Below are positions 1 to 5,233 of a stretch of 5,866 bases of DNA, piece by piece (the stretch's first letter is position 1; each line of letters starts with the position of its first letter). The translations under genes and the position numbers were made by a program. The DNA comes from Armatimonadota bacterium (GTDB lineage Bacteria; Armatimonadota; UBA5829). The notes below the pieces were generated by a model. That model made no database searches and was not told the origin of the DNA. It saw only the letters and a list, made by a program, of their open reading frames with translations. The DNA is taken from the NCBI GenBank assembly GCA_026415535.1, contig JAOAGX010000151.1:1-5866 (forward strand). The letters are read 5' to 3'.

Positions 1-1179
1 GCCTATAAGAAGTCCTATAACGAGAACTGTTCGCAGTTGTGTTTGATGTTCCAGGAGGGCAGTAATTAGGTAAAGGATAGCTGCGCTGATCAGAAATGCG
101 TGAAGCGATTCGTTGGATATGAACGCTGACATATATATGTTCATCGGAATCAAGCCTGTAGATAACACCGTAAGTGTCACTAGTTTGGGGTCGTCGTTAA
201 ACAACCTTCGCGACGCAAAATAAGAAATCCATACGTTTCCGAGGCCGGATACAAACGGAATCGTTTTCAATCCCAAGACCGCAGCGTTGGTGCCAAATAG
301 GCTTCCGAAAAATGTGAATATGAGAGCGGAAAGACAATAAAATAAAGGCGGGTGATACATTGACCACCCTTCATTTGCCATAGGTATTGAGTGGTTGGTT
401 AGAATGAAATCGATGTAGCGTAGGTGTTCAGGAGCATCAAAACCGGCGTCAATAGGAATCTGCTTAAATTTAGTTATGAATATCAATATCCAAAATGCGG
501 TTGTACAAATTATTGCAATTTTTGGTAATTTACTTCTTTTATCACTTGACCGGAAATATCGCCTTAAGAGTGATAGCGCAGCTGCGGTGCAAACGAACAA
601 AACGAGCACTACTGGCCATTCATCTTCTAGTACTTGCAGAGAGGAATATCTTTTCGAATCAGGGTGCGTAATAATGTCGGTTGCTCTTACTGCGTCAGAA
701 GTCTTACCTTCGAACTCTACCTTCCACTCGTCATTAGTTGTTACTTCTCTGTTCAATCCCCTTGTGTAGGCATAAAGCAAACCTGGGCCCCATGGATTTT
801 GTACGTGTATTTCGATGCTGTTAAGCCCGTGCTTTAGATAATTGGCGATGTCAAATGTAAAAAGTTTTTTCCAGTCGGATTGATTATTATTCCGGCCGAC
901 AAAGTGGTTGTTCACAAATAGCCGAAAAGTTCTTAATGCCTTGATGTGCAGAGCTACAGGTCCATTTGCTTGCAAAGCAAAGGTTGTCTTGTAAACGTAT
1001 GCTGGTGGGTTCTTAAGGCTGGATCCTATTGCTTGGGCTTGAGGTTCACATTCGTACATGATCCAGTGTACGTCACTATGGGATATGAATGGGACATTAG
1101 GCGAGGAAAAATACCTAACAGCAAGCAGAGCTAGTACAAAGGTGGATAAGCAAACAATTATAATGTTGATTCGTTTCAT
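1..1179 (-). CDS. GT-C family membrane glycosyltransferase (PMT/ArnT-like), C-terminus off the left edge
   Basis: Open frame of 393 codons from ATG at 1179 to the window edge, with an in-frame stop 15 codons upstream. Residues 4-23 form a signal-anchor helix. Residues about 24-187 are a soluble beta-rich module (FRLFVNNHFVG at 85-95, then W103 and a run around 119-138) resembling galactose-binding-like sandwich domains. Helices follow at about 188-206 and 221-237. The GT-C signature comes next: FDAPEH at 247-252, HPPLFY at 276-281 and SNES at 355-358, with more hydrophobic segments to the edge. GT39/GT83-type enzymes move a sugar from a polyprenyl-phosphate donor on the outer face of the membrane; D248 and E251 are the likely acidic residues of the first catalytic loop. 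Acceptor and sugar are unknown. No clear Shine-Dalgarno precedes the ATG. Base composition is visibly more AT-rich than the his/valS region. Family call is firm; specificity is not. Confidence 0.8.
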   Translation of the reverse strand, partial: MKRINIIIVCLSTFVLALLAVRYFSSPNVPFISHSDVHWIMYECEPQAQAIGSSLKNPPAYVYKTTFALQANGPVALHIKALRTFRLFVNNHFVGRNNNQSDWKKLFTFDIANYLKHGLNSIEIHVQNPWGPGLLYAYTRGLNREVTTNDEWKVEFEGKTSDAVRATDIITHPDSKRYSSLQVLEDEWPVVLVLFVCTAAALSLLRRYFRSSDKRSKLPKIAIICTTAFWILIFITKFKQIPIDAGFDAPEHLRYIDFILTNHSIPMANEGWSMYHPPLFYCLSALIFTFFGSLFGTNAAVLGLKTIPFVSGLGNVWISYFASRRLFNDDPKLVTLTVLSTGLIPMNIYMSAFISNESLHAFLISAAILYLITALLEHQTQLRTVLVIGLLIG

Positions 1180-1318
1180 AGGTTTGCTGGGTGTATCATC
1201 AATTAGCTCAACAGAAGAGCTCTAAGGAGACTTAAGGCGTTCCGAGTTCACCATTGTTTGAGCATGAGCAAGCGAATCGTGCATCGGATGTTTGAGCTTT
1301 GGAATAGGCCAGTAGGTT
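1180..1318 (-). other. Long 5' leader of the glycosyltransferase mRNA
   Basis: Inferred from the strong minus-strand promoter at 1325-1353, which would start transcription near 1318, about 139 nt before the ATG. A weak 5-bp hairpin (AGCTC at 1205-1209 with GAGCT at 1217-1221) lies near the gene. A 20-codon reading frame starts at ATG 1284 and stops at 1222, but has no Shine-Dalgarno site. I recognise no known riboswitch here, and no other gene in 1180-1417. Confidence 0.35.
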
Positions 1319-1324
1319 GTGTGT

Positions 1325-1353
1325 ATTTTATGCAGGTAAGCCTCGCTTGTCAA
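1325..1353 (-). promoter_or_regulatory. Sigma70-type promoter for the glycosyltransferase
   Basis: On the minus strand, TTGACA (1348-1353, perfect -35) is followed by a 17-nt spacer and TAAAAT (1325-1330, 5 of 6 to the -10 consensus). It points at the glycosyltransferase gene, with a predicted start near 1318. Confidence 0.75.
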
Positions 1354-1360
1354 CGTACTA

Positions 1361-1384
1361 ACGCCCTTCTTTCGCCGAGGGCGT
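1361..1384. repeat. Inverted repeat between divergent promoters, possible operator
   Basis: ACGCCCT (1361-1367) and AGGGCGT (1378-1384) are perfect 7-bp inverted arms separated by 10 nt. The repeat sits just upstream of the minus-strand -35 box (1348-1353) and just before the candidate plus-strand -10 at 1393-1398. It could be bound by a regulator of one or both genes, or form a hairpin. There is no T-run after it, so it is not an intrinsic terminator. Function is inferred from position only. Confidence 0.4.
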
Positions 1385-1392
1385 ATTTGCGG

Positions 1393-1410
1393 TAGAATCA
1401 CGCACGGAGG
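1393..1410 (+). promoter_or_regulatory. Candidate -10 box and Shine-Dalgarno of the dehydrogenase gene
   Basis: TAGAAT (1393-1398) matches the -10 consensus at 5 of 6 positions, but no convincing -35 lies 16-18 nt upstream, so the promoter call is weak. GGAGG at 1406-1410 is a strong ribosome binding site 7 nt before the TTG at 1418, and it decides the start. If both are real, the 5' leader is only about 13 nt. Confidence 0.4.
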
Positions 1411-1417
1411 GATCAGT

Positions 1418-2434
1418 TTGGTAGACACGAAGATCGTCTTCTATGAAGTTGAGGATTGGGTCCGAAGTTACTTAAAAGAACATGGATTTGAAGACGACAA
1501 AGTTGTACTGATTGCGGAGCCGCTTCGTGAAGATAACGCTTACGAAGCTGCCGAGGCCGAGGTAGTTTCAGTTTTCGTCTACTCCTTTGTCGATAAGCGA
1601 GTGCTGGATAAGCTTTCAGCAGTTCGTTTGATTGCTACTCGGTCAACCGGATATGATCACATAGACCTCAAGGAGTGTAAGCGCAGAGGGATTACGGTAT
1701 CCAATGTGCCTCGCTATGGTGAAAACACGGTGGCTGAGCATGCATTTGCACTGATACTTGCGCTATCACGCAAGCTCAAGCCGGCGGTTTTCAAGATCAA
1801 CCAGCTCAAGTTCGATTTGGAAGGTCTGAGAGGATTTGATCTCAAAGACAAAACCCTAGGAGTTATTGGCGCGGGCGCGATAGGGTTACACAGTATAAGG
1901 ATTGGTCGCGGCTTCGGAATGCGGGTGCTGGCTTTTGACAAATACCCTCAGCCAATACTAGCGGAGGTGCTCGGCTTTGAATACGCTCCTCTTGAGCGGG
2001 TTCTTGGAGAAAGCGACGTGATTACTCTGCACGTGCCCCTCGTTAAAGACACATACCATCTTATCAATATGGACACGATCCACCAAATCAAGCGCGGAGC
2101 GATTCTGGTAAACACTTCGCGAGGTGCGGTGGTTCAGACGGAGGCGCTAGTTGTTGCACTTGATGTTGGGATACTGTCCGGCGCGGGTTTAGACGTACTT
2201 GAGGGGGAGGAGTCAATCAAGGAAGAGGCTCAGCTTCTATCCGATACGCTACCAGTCGAAAAACTGAGGGCGATTGTTCGCAGCTACGCCCTGCTGCATA
2301 GGGACAATGTAATCATTACTCCTCACGTTGCTTTTTACAGCGCCGAGGCCGAACGCAGGATTATCGACACCACTATTGACAATATAAACTCTTTTCTCGA
2401 AGGCAGCCCACGCAACATTGTCAAACCCGCATAA
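1418..2434 (+). CDS. NAD-dependent D-2-hydroxyacid dehydrogenase (D-lactate dehydrogenase-like)
   Basis: 338 residues, the usual size for the family, beginning at a TTG 7 nt after GGAGG. Members reversibly reduce 2-keto acids to D-2-hydroxy acids with NADH in the cytosol. The start KIVFYEVEDW and the RSTGYDHID loop (75-83) are typical of the D-LDH branch. The Rossmann motif GAGAIG at 151-156 is followed by D174, the acidic residue that favours NAD over NADP. The catalytic triad is present: R235 in VNTSRG, E264 in DVLEGEE and H303 in ITPHVAFYS. The E-to-H segment is longer than in the shortest family members. D-lactate dehydrogenase is the best guess, but hydroxypyruvate or other 2-keto acids cannot be excluded. 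The gene appears monocistronic; its 3' end overlaps the convergent zinc-ribbon gene by 14 nt. Confidence 0.9.
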   Translation: MVDTKIVFYEVEDWVRSYLKEHGFEDDKVVLIAEPLREDNAYEAAEAEVVSVFVYSFVDKRVLDKLSAVRLIATRSTGYDHIDLKECKRRGITVSNVPRYGENTVAEHAFALILALSRKLKPAVFKINQLKFDLEGLRGFDLKDKTLGVIGAGAIGLHSIRIGRGFGMRVLAFDKYPQPILAEVLGFEYAPLERVLGESDVITLHVPLVKDTYHLINMDTIHQIKRGAILVNTSRGAVVQTEALVVALDVGILSGAGLDVLEGEESIKEEAQLLSDTLPVEKLRAIVRSYALLHRDNVIITPHVAFYSAEAERRIIDTTIDNINSFLEGSPRNIVKPA

Positions 2435-2654
2435 ACTTCTCCAAAGAGTCATGCAGGTCTAGCTCACGGCGTAGATATTCTTCGTAGCGTTGCGGTGATG
2501 ATGCAAGATCGGCATCAACCGTTCGAGGTCGGCTGACTGTTCCGCACACTGGGCAGTAGTATAAACGATCTTTAGGAATGTCTGAGGCGATTCTTGCGAA
2601 TTCCCTACATCTAGGGTTCTCGCAGCACACTACGCTGACAAATGTGACCAGCAT
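2421..2654 (-). CDS. Small zinc-ribbon protein, function unknown
   Basis: About 77 residues from ATG 2654, with GGGGAG 10 nt upstream. In-frame TTG starts at 2696 (91 residues) or 2672 are also possible, the latter preceded by AAGGA. Cysteines at 10, 11 and 16 (CCENPRC) and at 34 and 37 (YCPVCG) form two metal-ligand clusters 17 residues apart, the layout of a zinc ribbon. The C-terminal third is charged and probably helical (RYEEYLRRELDLHDSLEKF). Such proteins can bind nucleic acid or a partner, but I recognise no specific family. It lies on the same strand as the HisA pair, 206 nt downstream, and overlaps the 3' end of the convergent dehydrogenase gene by 14 nt. The paired cysteine clusters are the main reason to prefer this frame to the plus-strand frame opposite it. 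Confidence 0.6.
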   Translation of the reverse strand: MLVTFVSVVCCENPRCREFARIASDIPKDRLYYCPVCGTVSRPRTVDADLASSPQRYEEYLRRELDLHDSLEKFMRV

Positions 2655-2860
2655 GGCTGACCAACTCCCCAAACTACTACTTTCCTTGCTGAGCAAACTA
2701 CTAGGACTGTGCTATTTGCCGGTTTTTCGGATAGGCGGTGTAAAAAGCGTTCAAATGGGCTGAAGCGGCTTCGGTTTTGGATTTCGGATTGGCTTGAGGC
2801 ATCAAAGGCTGGCCTGTCCGGTGGCGTGGTATGGACGAATTGGTATCAACACGTTATGCG
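2655..2860. other. Intergenic region with a direct repeat and a weak hairpin
   Basis: No convincing gene lies between the zinc-ribbon start and the end of the second HisA-like gene. A 10-bp direct repeat, CAAACTACTA, occurs at 2670-2679 and 2694-2703, 24 nt apart start to start, immediately upstream of the zinc-ribbon gene. A 6-bp hairpin (2760-2765 with 2769-2774, loop CGG) is followed by TTTT on the plus strand. It could be a poor terminator for plus-strand transcripts, but it is short and the T-run is interrupted after four bases. No good terminator for the HisA pair was found. Confidence 0.35.
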
Positions 2861-3592
2861 TCAGTGCGAGGCGCTGGCTGCGGCGATTGCATCTGGGAGC
2901 TTGAGGGTACCAGAGTACAGAGCGGTTACCACCACAACCGCCTCGACTCCAAGCGGTTCAAGCTCCTTGAGAGCTTTGATGTCGTCGATACTACGTACAC
3001 CTCCGCTGGCGATTATGGGCACATCAATCGATTCAGCTATGCGACGAACCGCAGCGATGTTTACTCCACCGTGAAGCCCCTTACGTGCTACATCGGTAAA
3101 CACAATTCGTCGCGCTCCCAAATCGATCATTCGCTTGGCGAAATCTTCTGCGCGCTCGTCGGTTCTGGCCTGCCAGTCGCGCACGGCAACGTAACCGTTG
3201 AGGCTGGCAATGCTCAGAATGGTGCGTTCGCCGACGGCGCCGAATATCTCGCGGGCAAGCTGAGCTTCGAGTGCGGCAGTCGTTCCGACAACTATCCGAT
3301 CGACTCCAGCGTTCAACACTTGAAGCGCGTGGTCCAGAGTTCGGATTCCTCCTCCGCAATCGACGGGAATACCGGCTTGCTCGATTATTGCTCTAACAGC
3401 TCTTAAATTTTGTGGCGAGCCCATCCGGGCGCCGTCCCGGTCGGCCAGGTAAAGTCGGCGCGCACCTTGACTTGCCCACGTCTGTGCAACCTCCACTGGG
3501 TCGTGGGAAAAGGAGGTCACGTCGGCAAAAGACATGTGCACCGGACAAACCGACTTGCCGTCGATCAGGTCAATGCCTGGGATAACATCCAT
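2861..3592 (-). CDS. HisA-like (beta/alpha)8 paralog with degenerate active site
   Basis: 243 residues, starting ATG with AAAGG 7 nt upstream, and 18 nt after the stop of hisA. It aligns with the neighbouring HisA without gaps over 240 residues, about 118 identical by hand count. Retained: D8 in IPGID, GGGIR (80-84), GTTA (103-106), T166, W140 and ASGGV (195-199), so the barrel and main phosphate-binding sites look intact. Changed: D129, the second catalytic aspartate of HisA, is alanine (codon 3206-3208); D171 of the SRDG motif is lysine (3080-3082); R16 of loop 1 is cysteine; G222-K223 near the last strand are V-T. HisF and TrpF also need an aspartate equivalent to D129, so this protein is unlikely to be a standard HisA, HisF, TrpF or PriA isomerase. 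The frame is clean, so it is probably expressed. Function is unknown: a new reaction, a binding role or partnership with HisA are all open. Confidence 0.85.
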   Translation of the reverse strand: MDVIPGIDLIDGKSVCPVHMSFADVTSFSHDPVEVAQTWASQGARRLYLADRDGARMGSPQNLRAVRAIIEQAGIPVDCGGGIRTLDHALQVLNAGVDRIVVGTTAALEAQLAREIFGAVGERTILSIASLNGYVAVRDWQARTDERAEDFAKRMIDLGARRIVFTDVARKGLHGGVNIAAVRRIAESIDVPIIASGGVRSIDDIKALKELEPLGVEAVVVVTALYSGTLKLPDAIAAASASH

Positions 3593-3610
3593 CCTGTTGC
3601 CTTTCGTGGA

Positions 3611-4333
3611 TCACAGCGCTGCAGCTATTGCCTCGGCCAGTGTGAGATCGCCTGTGTACAAAACCTTTCCAAGTATTGCGCCCTCGATACCCATAGGCTC
3701 TAGTTCTTTTAACGCCCTGATGTCTTCGACGCTGGATACACCACCCGAAGCAATCACAGGTATATTGACAGCCTCAGCCATTCGACGGATCGCCGAAATG
3801 TTTGTTCCAAGAAGCATTCCGTCACGGGAGATGTCGGTGTATATAATCCTTCGGGCTCCTAAATGCTGCATCCGGAGCGCGAAATCTATGGCGTCTTCAG
3901 CAGTGGTTTCTTCCCAACCTTTTATTGCTACTCGGCCGTCACGGGCGTCTACGCCCAGAACAGCCCGTTCGCCAAGTGCTTCAAAAATGGTTTCGGCTAT
4001 TATAGGGTCCAACACCGCGGATGTTCCAATGATTACACGGTCTACGCCGATTTTAAGCATGGTTTGTGCGGTCTCGATTGTTCTGATTCCGCCGCCGAGC
4101 TGGATCGGTACATTGACAGCCGCTGCGATTTTTGATACTAAATCTATTTCCTGTGGCGAGCCTGATTTGGAACCTTTTAGATCGACGATGTGGAGACGGC
4201 GGGCTCCTTGGTCGGCCCAACGCTTGGCCATATCGACCGGATCGTCTGAAAAAACTGTAACCTGGTCGAATCTGCCCTGCAGAAGACGAACACACTTACC
4301 GTCCATTATATCGATAGCCGGTATGATCTCCAC
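3611..4333 (-). CDS. hisA: ProFAR isomerase HisA (phosphoribosylformimino-AICAR-P isomerase)
   Basis: 240 residues, the normal HisA length. The enzyme performs the Amadori rearrangement of ProFAR to PRFAR in histidine biosynthesis, in the cytosol. The (beta/alpha)8 barrel signatures are complete: IIPAID with D8, GKCVRLLQG (12-20), GGGIR (80-84), GTSA (103-106), VDARDG with D129, YTDISRDG with T166 and D171, ASGGVSS (195-201) and GKVLY (222-226). D8 and D129 are the acid/base pair, matching D8 and D127 of the Thermotoga enzyme. The start is GTG; family alignment places it just before IIPAID. No Shine-Dalgarno precedes it, and the promoter -10 lies so close that the mRNA is probably leaderless. 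The degenerate paralog follows after 18 nt, so the two should be co-transcribed. No other his genes are in the window. The possibility of dual HisA/TrpF activity (PriA-like) is not excluded. Confidence 0.93.
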   Translation of the reverse strand: MEIIPAIDIMDGKCVRLLQGRFDQVTVFSDDPVDMAKRWADQGARRLHIVDLKGSKSGSPQEIDLVSKIAAAVNVPIQLGGGIRTIETAQTMLKIGVDRVIIGTSAVLDPIIAETIFEALGERAVLGVDARDGRVAIKGWEETTAEDAIDFALRMQHLGARRIIYTDISRDGMLLGTNISAIRRMAEAVNIPVIASGGVSSVEDIRALKELEPMGIEGAILGKVLYTGDLTLAEAIAAAL

Positions 4334-4339
4334 GTATTA

Positions 4340-4348
4340 AGTATAACA
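4340..4348 (-). promoter_or_regulatory. Extended -10 promoter of hisA, probably giving a leaderless mRNA
   Basis: On the minus strand TGT is followed directly by TATACT (-10 hexamer at 4340-4345, 5 of 6 to consensus, with the TGn extension). No good -35 lies 17 nt upstream, as expected for an extended -10 promoter. Only 6 nt separate the hexamer from the GTG start at 4333, so transcription should begin at about the first base of the start codon. Confidence 0.55.
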
Positions 4349-4369
4349 CGAGACGATTCCAACCTGTGC

Positions 4370-4398
4370 TTTACACATGTCGATCAATCCGATACAAT
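4370..4398 (+). promoter_or_regulatory. Sigma70-type promoter of the T-box/valS unit
   Basis: TTTACA (4370-4375, 5 of 6) and TACAAT (4393-4398, 5 of 6) are separated by exactly 17 nt. Predicted start is near G4405, a few nucleotides before the first T-box helix. It is divergent from the hisA promoter; the two -10 boxes lie about 50 nt apart. Confidence 0.75.
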
Positions 4399-4404
4399 AA
4401 CGTA

Positions 4405-4703
4405 GGACAATCGAAGACGGCATATGGGGAGGAGTAGGCGGACGACGCCAACAGAGAGGAAGCGGTTGGTGAGAAGCTTTCGGAGAGTCGCCGTGCGAAC
4501 GTCGCCCTTCGGCCGCAGGAAGAAAAGTTGCACGCGATGATGGTTATTTCACCTCTGCGTCGGCTGAGTAGAACCTGCCGGGTAAGCCCGTTATAGCTAA
4601 ACGAGCTCCGGGTCGAAAGATTTCGGGTCGGGGGAATCAAGGTGGTACCACGAAGTGGCATTGGGCCCCTGTCGTCCTTGTGAAAGGTAGGCAGGGGCTT
4701 CGG
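4405..4703 (+). promoter_or_regulatory. T-box riboswitch, valine specifier GTC
   Basis: T-box leaders bind a tRNA by its anticodon and sense its charging at the 3' end. Stem I closes with CGAAG (4412-4416) and CTTCG (4507-4511). The specifier-loop S-turn is AGTA (4433-4436) opposite GAA (4497-4499). The upper helix pairs GGCG (4437-4440) with CGCC (4489-4492). The distal end shows AGAGAG (4453-4458) and a GGTTGGTGAGAA loop (4464-4475) on a 6-bp stem. The specifier placed after GAAC is GTC (4501-4503), a valine codon, followed by a purine. A stem III-like segment with GTTAT lies around 4579-4607. The T-box core AAGGTGGTACCACG (4639-4652) matches the consensus with two differences; its TGGT can pair with the ACCA end of tRNA-Val. 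Uncharged tRNA-Val should switch on the downstream genes, which fits valS. Confidence 0.92.
4665..4698 (+). terminator. T-box-controlled terminator hairpin with a poor U-tract
   Basis: GCCCCTG (4665-4671) pairs with CAGGGGC (4692-4698), and inside it CCTT (4676-4679) pairs with AAGG (4684-4687) around a GTGA loop. The same CCTT can instead pair with AAGG at the 5' end of the T-box core (4639-4642), forming the antiterminator, so the two structures are mutually exclusive. The bases after the stem (TTCGGTATT) are not a proper T-run, which is unusual for a transcriptional T-box. Confidence 0.65.
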
Positions 4704-4717
4704 TATTAAGCGGGGTT

Positions 4718-5200
4718 ATGGAGCTGGAGCGAATCAGCTACGACGAAGCAAGAACGTGGTTCTGGATGAGAACCTGGCTATGGTTTGTGGTGTGCGCAGT
4801 GTTTTCGGTCGTATTGTTCTTCGAGTATAGTGGAGGGATGCTTAAGACATTAGAGGCCAGGTTCTGGGTGTCTGCAATTGCTGGCATTTCGACGGCGCTG
4901 ATGGGTTTGAGCGCTGCAGCTATATCTCGACAATTTGCATGGATGCGAATAGGCTGGCGCTTGGGTTTTGTGCTAAACGGACCGGTGTGCGCACTAATCT
5001 CTGGGCTGATGGCTGTTCTCGCCGGCAATGTAATCCTGAGCTTCATGCAAAACGATCCAACTCGTGCGCCATCGGCAACAATGTTACAGGTTGTTTATTC
5101 GCTGTTACAATTTGGGGCTGTCGAAGCGGCGCTCTGGGGCTTCATATTCGGAAGCTGGTTTGCAATGAGACGCGATAAGTACTTTGTGGAGCCGATTTGA
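4718..5200 (+). CDS. Four-helix integral membrane protein in the T-box/valS unit, unknown function
   Basis: 160 residues, first gene after the T-box, starting 19 nt beyond the terminator stem. The ATG has only a G-rich stretch (GCGGGG) close upstream, so the start is moderately supported; M17 is an alternative. Four hydrophobic segments are visible at about 18-36, 49-70, 82-109 and 122-148. The N-terminus is charged and the C-terminus ends in RRDKYF, suggesting both termini are cytoplasmic. There is no signal peptide, no cysteine cluster and no catalytic motif that I can identify. It ends 33 nt before the valS start with no terminator between, so it should be co-transcribed with valS and induced by valine limitation. 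I do not recognise a family. A transporter is possible from the context, but four helices and no motif do not establish it. Confidence 0.75.
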   Translation: MELERISYDEARTWFWMRTWLWFVVCAVFSVVLFFEYSGGMLKTLEARFWVSAIAGISTALMGLSAAAISRQFAWMRIGWRLGFVLNGPVCALISGLMAVLAGNVILSFMQNDPTRAPSATMLQVVYSLLQFGAVEAALWGFIFGSWFAMRRDKYFVEPI

Positions 5201-5233
5201 TCCGCTTCGTATTCCTGAATTAGGAGTCGAGCA

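Noticed and set aside
1222..1428. 68-codon minus-strand frame before the glycosyltransferase
   Set aside because: It spans the strong minus-strand promoter and the inverted repeat, and its start lies upstream of the predicted transcript. Only the last 20 codons (from ATG 1284) could be in the leader, with no Shine-Dalgarno.
2578..2763. 61-codon plus-strand frame opposite the zinc-ribbon gene
   Set aside because: No ribosome site or motif; the opposite strand has paired cysteine clusters and a charged tail typical of a real protein.
2760..2778. Intrinsic terminator for the dehydrogenase transcript
   Set aside because: The stem is only 6 bp with one wobble pair, the T-run is four bases, and it lies more than 300 nt past the stop codon; kept only as a note.
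2831..3406. 191-codon plus-strand frame opposite the HisA paralog
   Set aside because: Antisense shadow of a gene with clear HisA homology; no ribosome site or recognisable motif.
3534..4340. 268-codon plus-strand open frame opposite hisA
   Set aside because: It is exactly antisense to hisA, whose complete catalytic and phosphate-binding motifs prove the minus strand. Its protein is low-complexity Ser/Ile-rich and matches nothing I know.
4493..4497. GTG or TGC as the T-box specifier
   Set aside because: These bases precede the S-turn GAA. The specifier belongs after it, before the lower helix, which gives GTC at 4501-4503 and agrees with valS.
4371..4661. 96-codon minus-strand frame across the T-box
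   Set aside because: It covers a structured leader with identified T-box elements and the divergent promoters, and has no protein motif.
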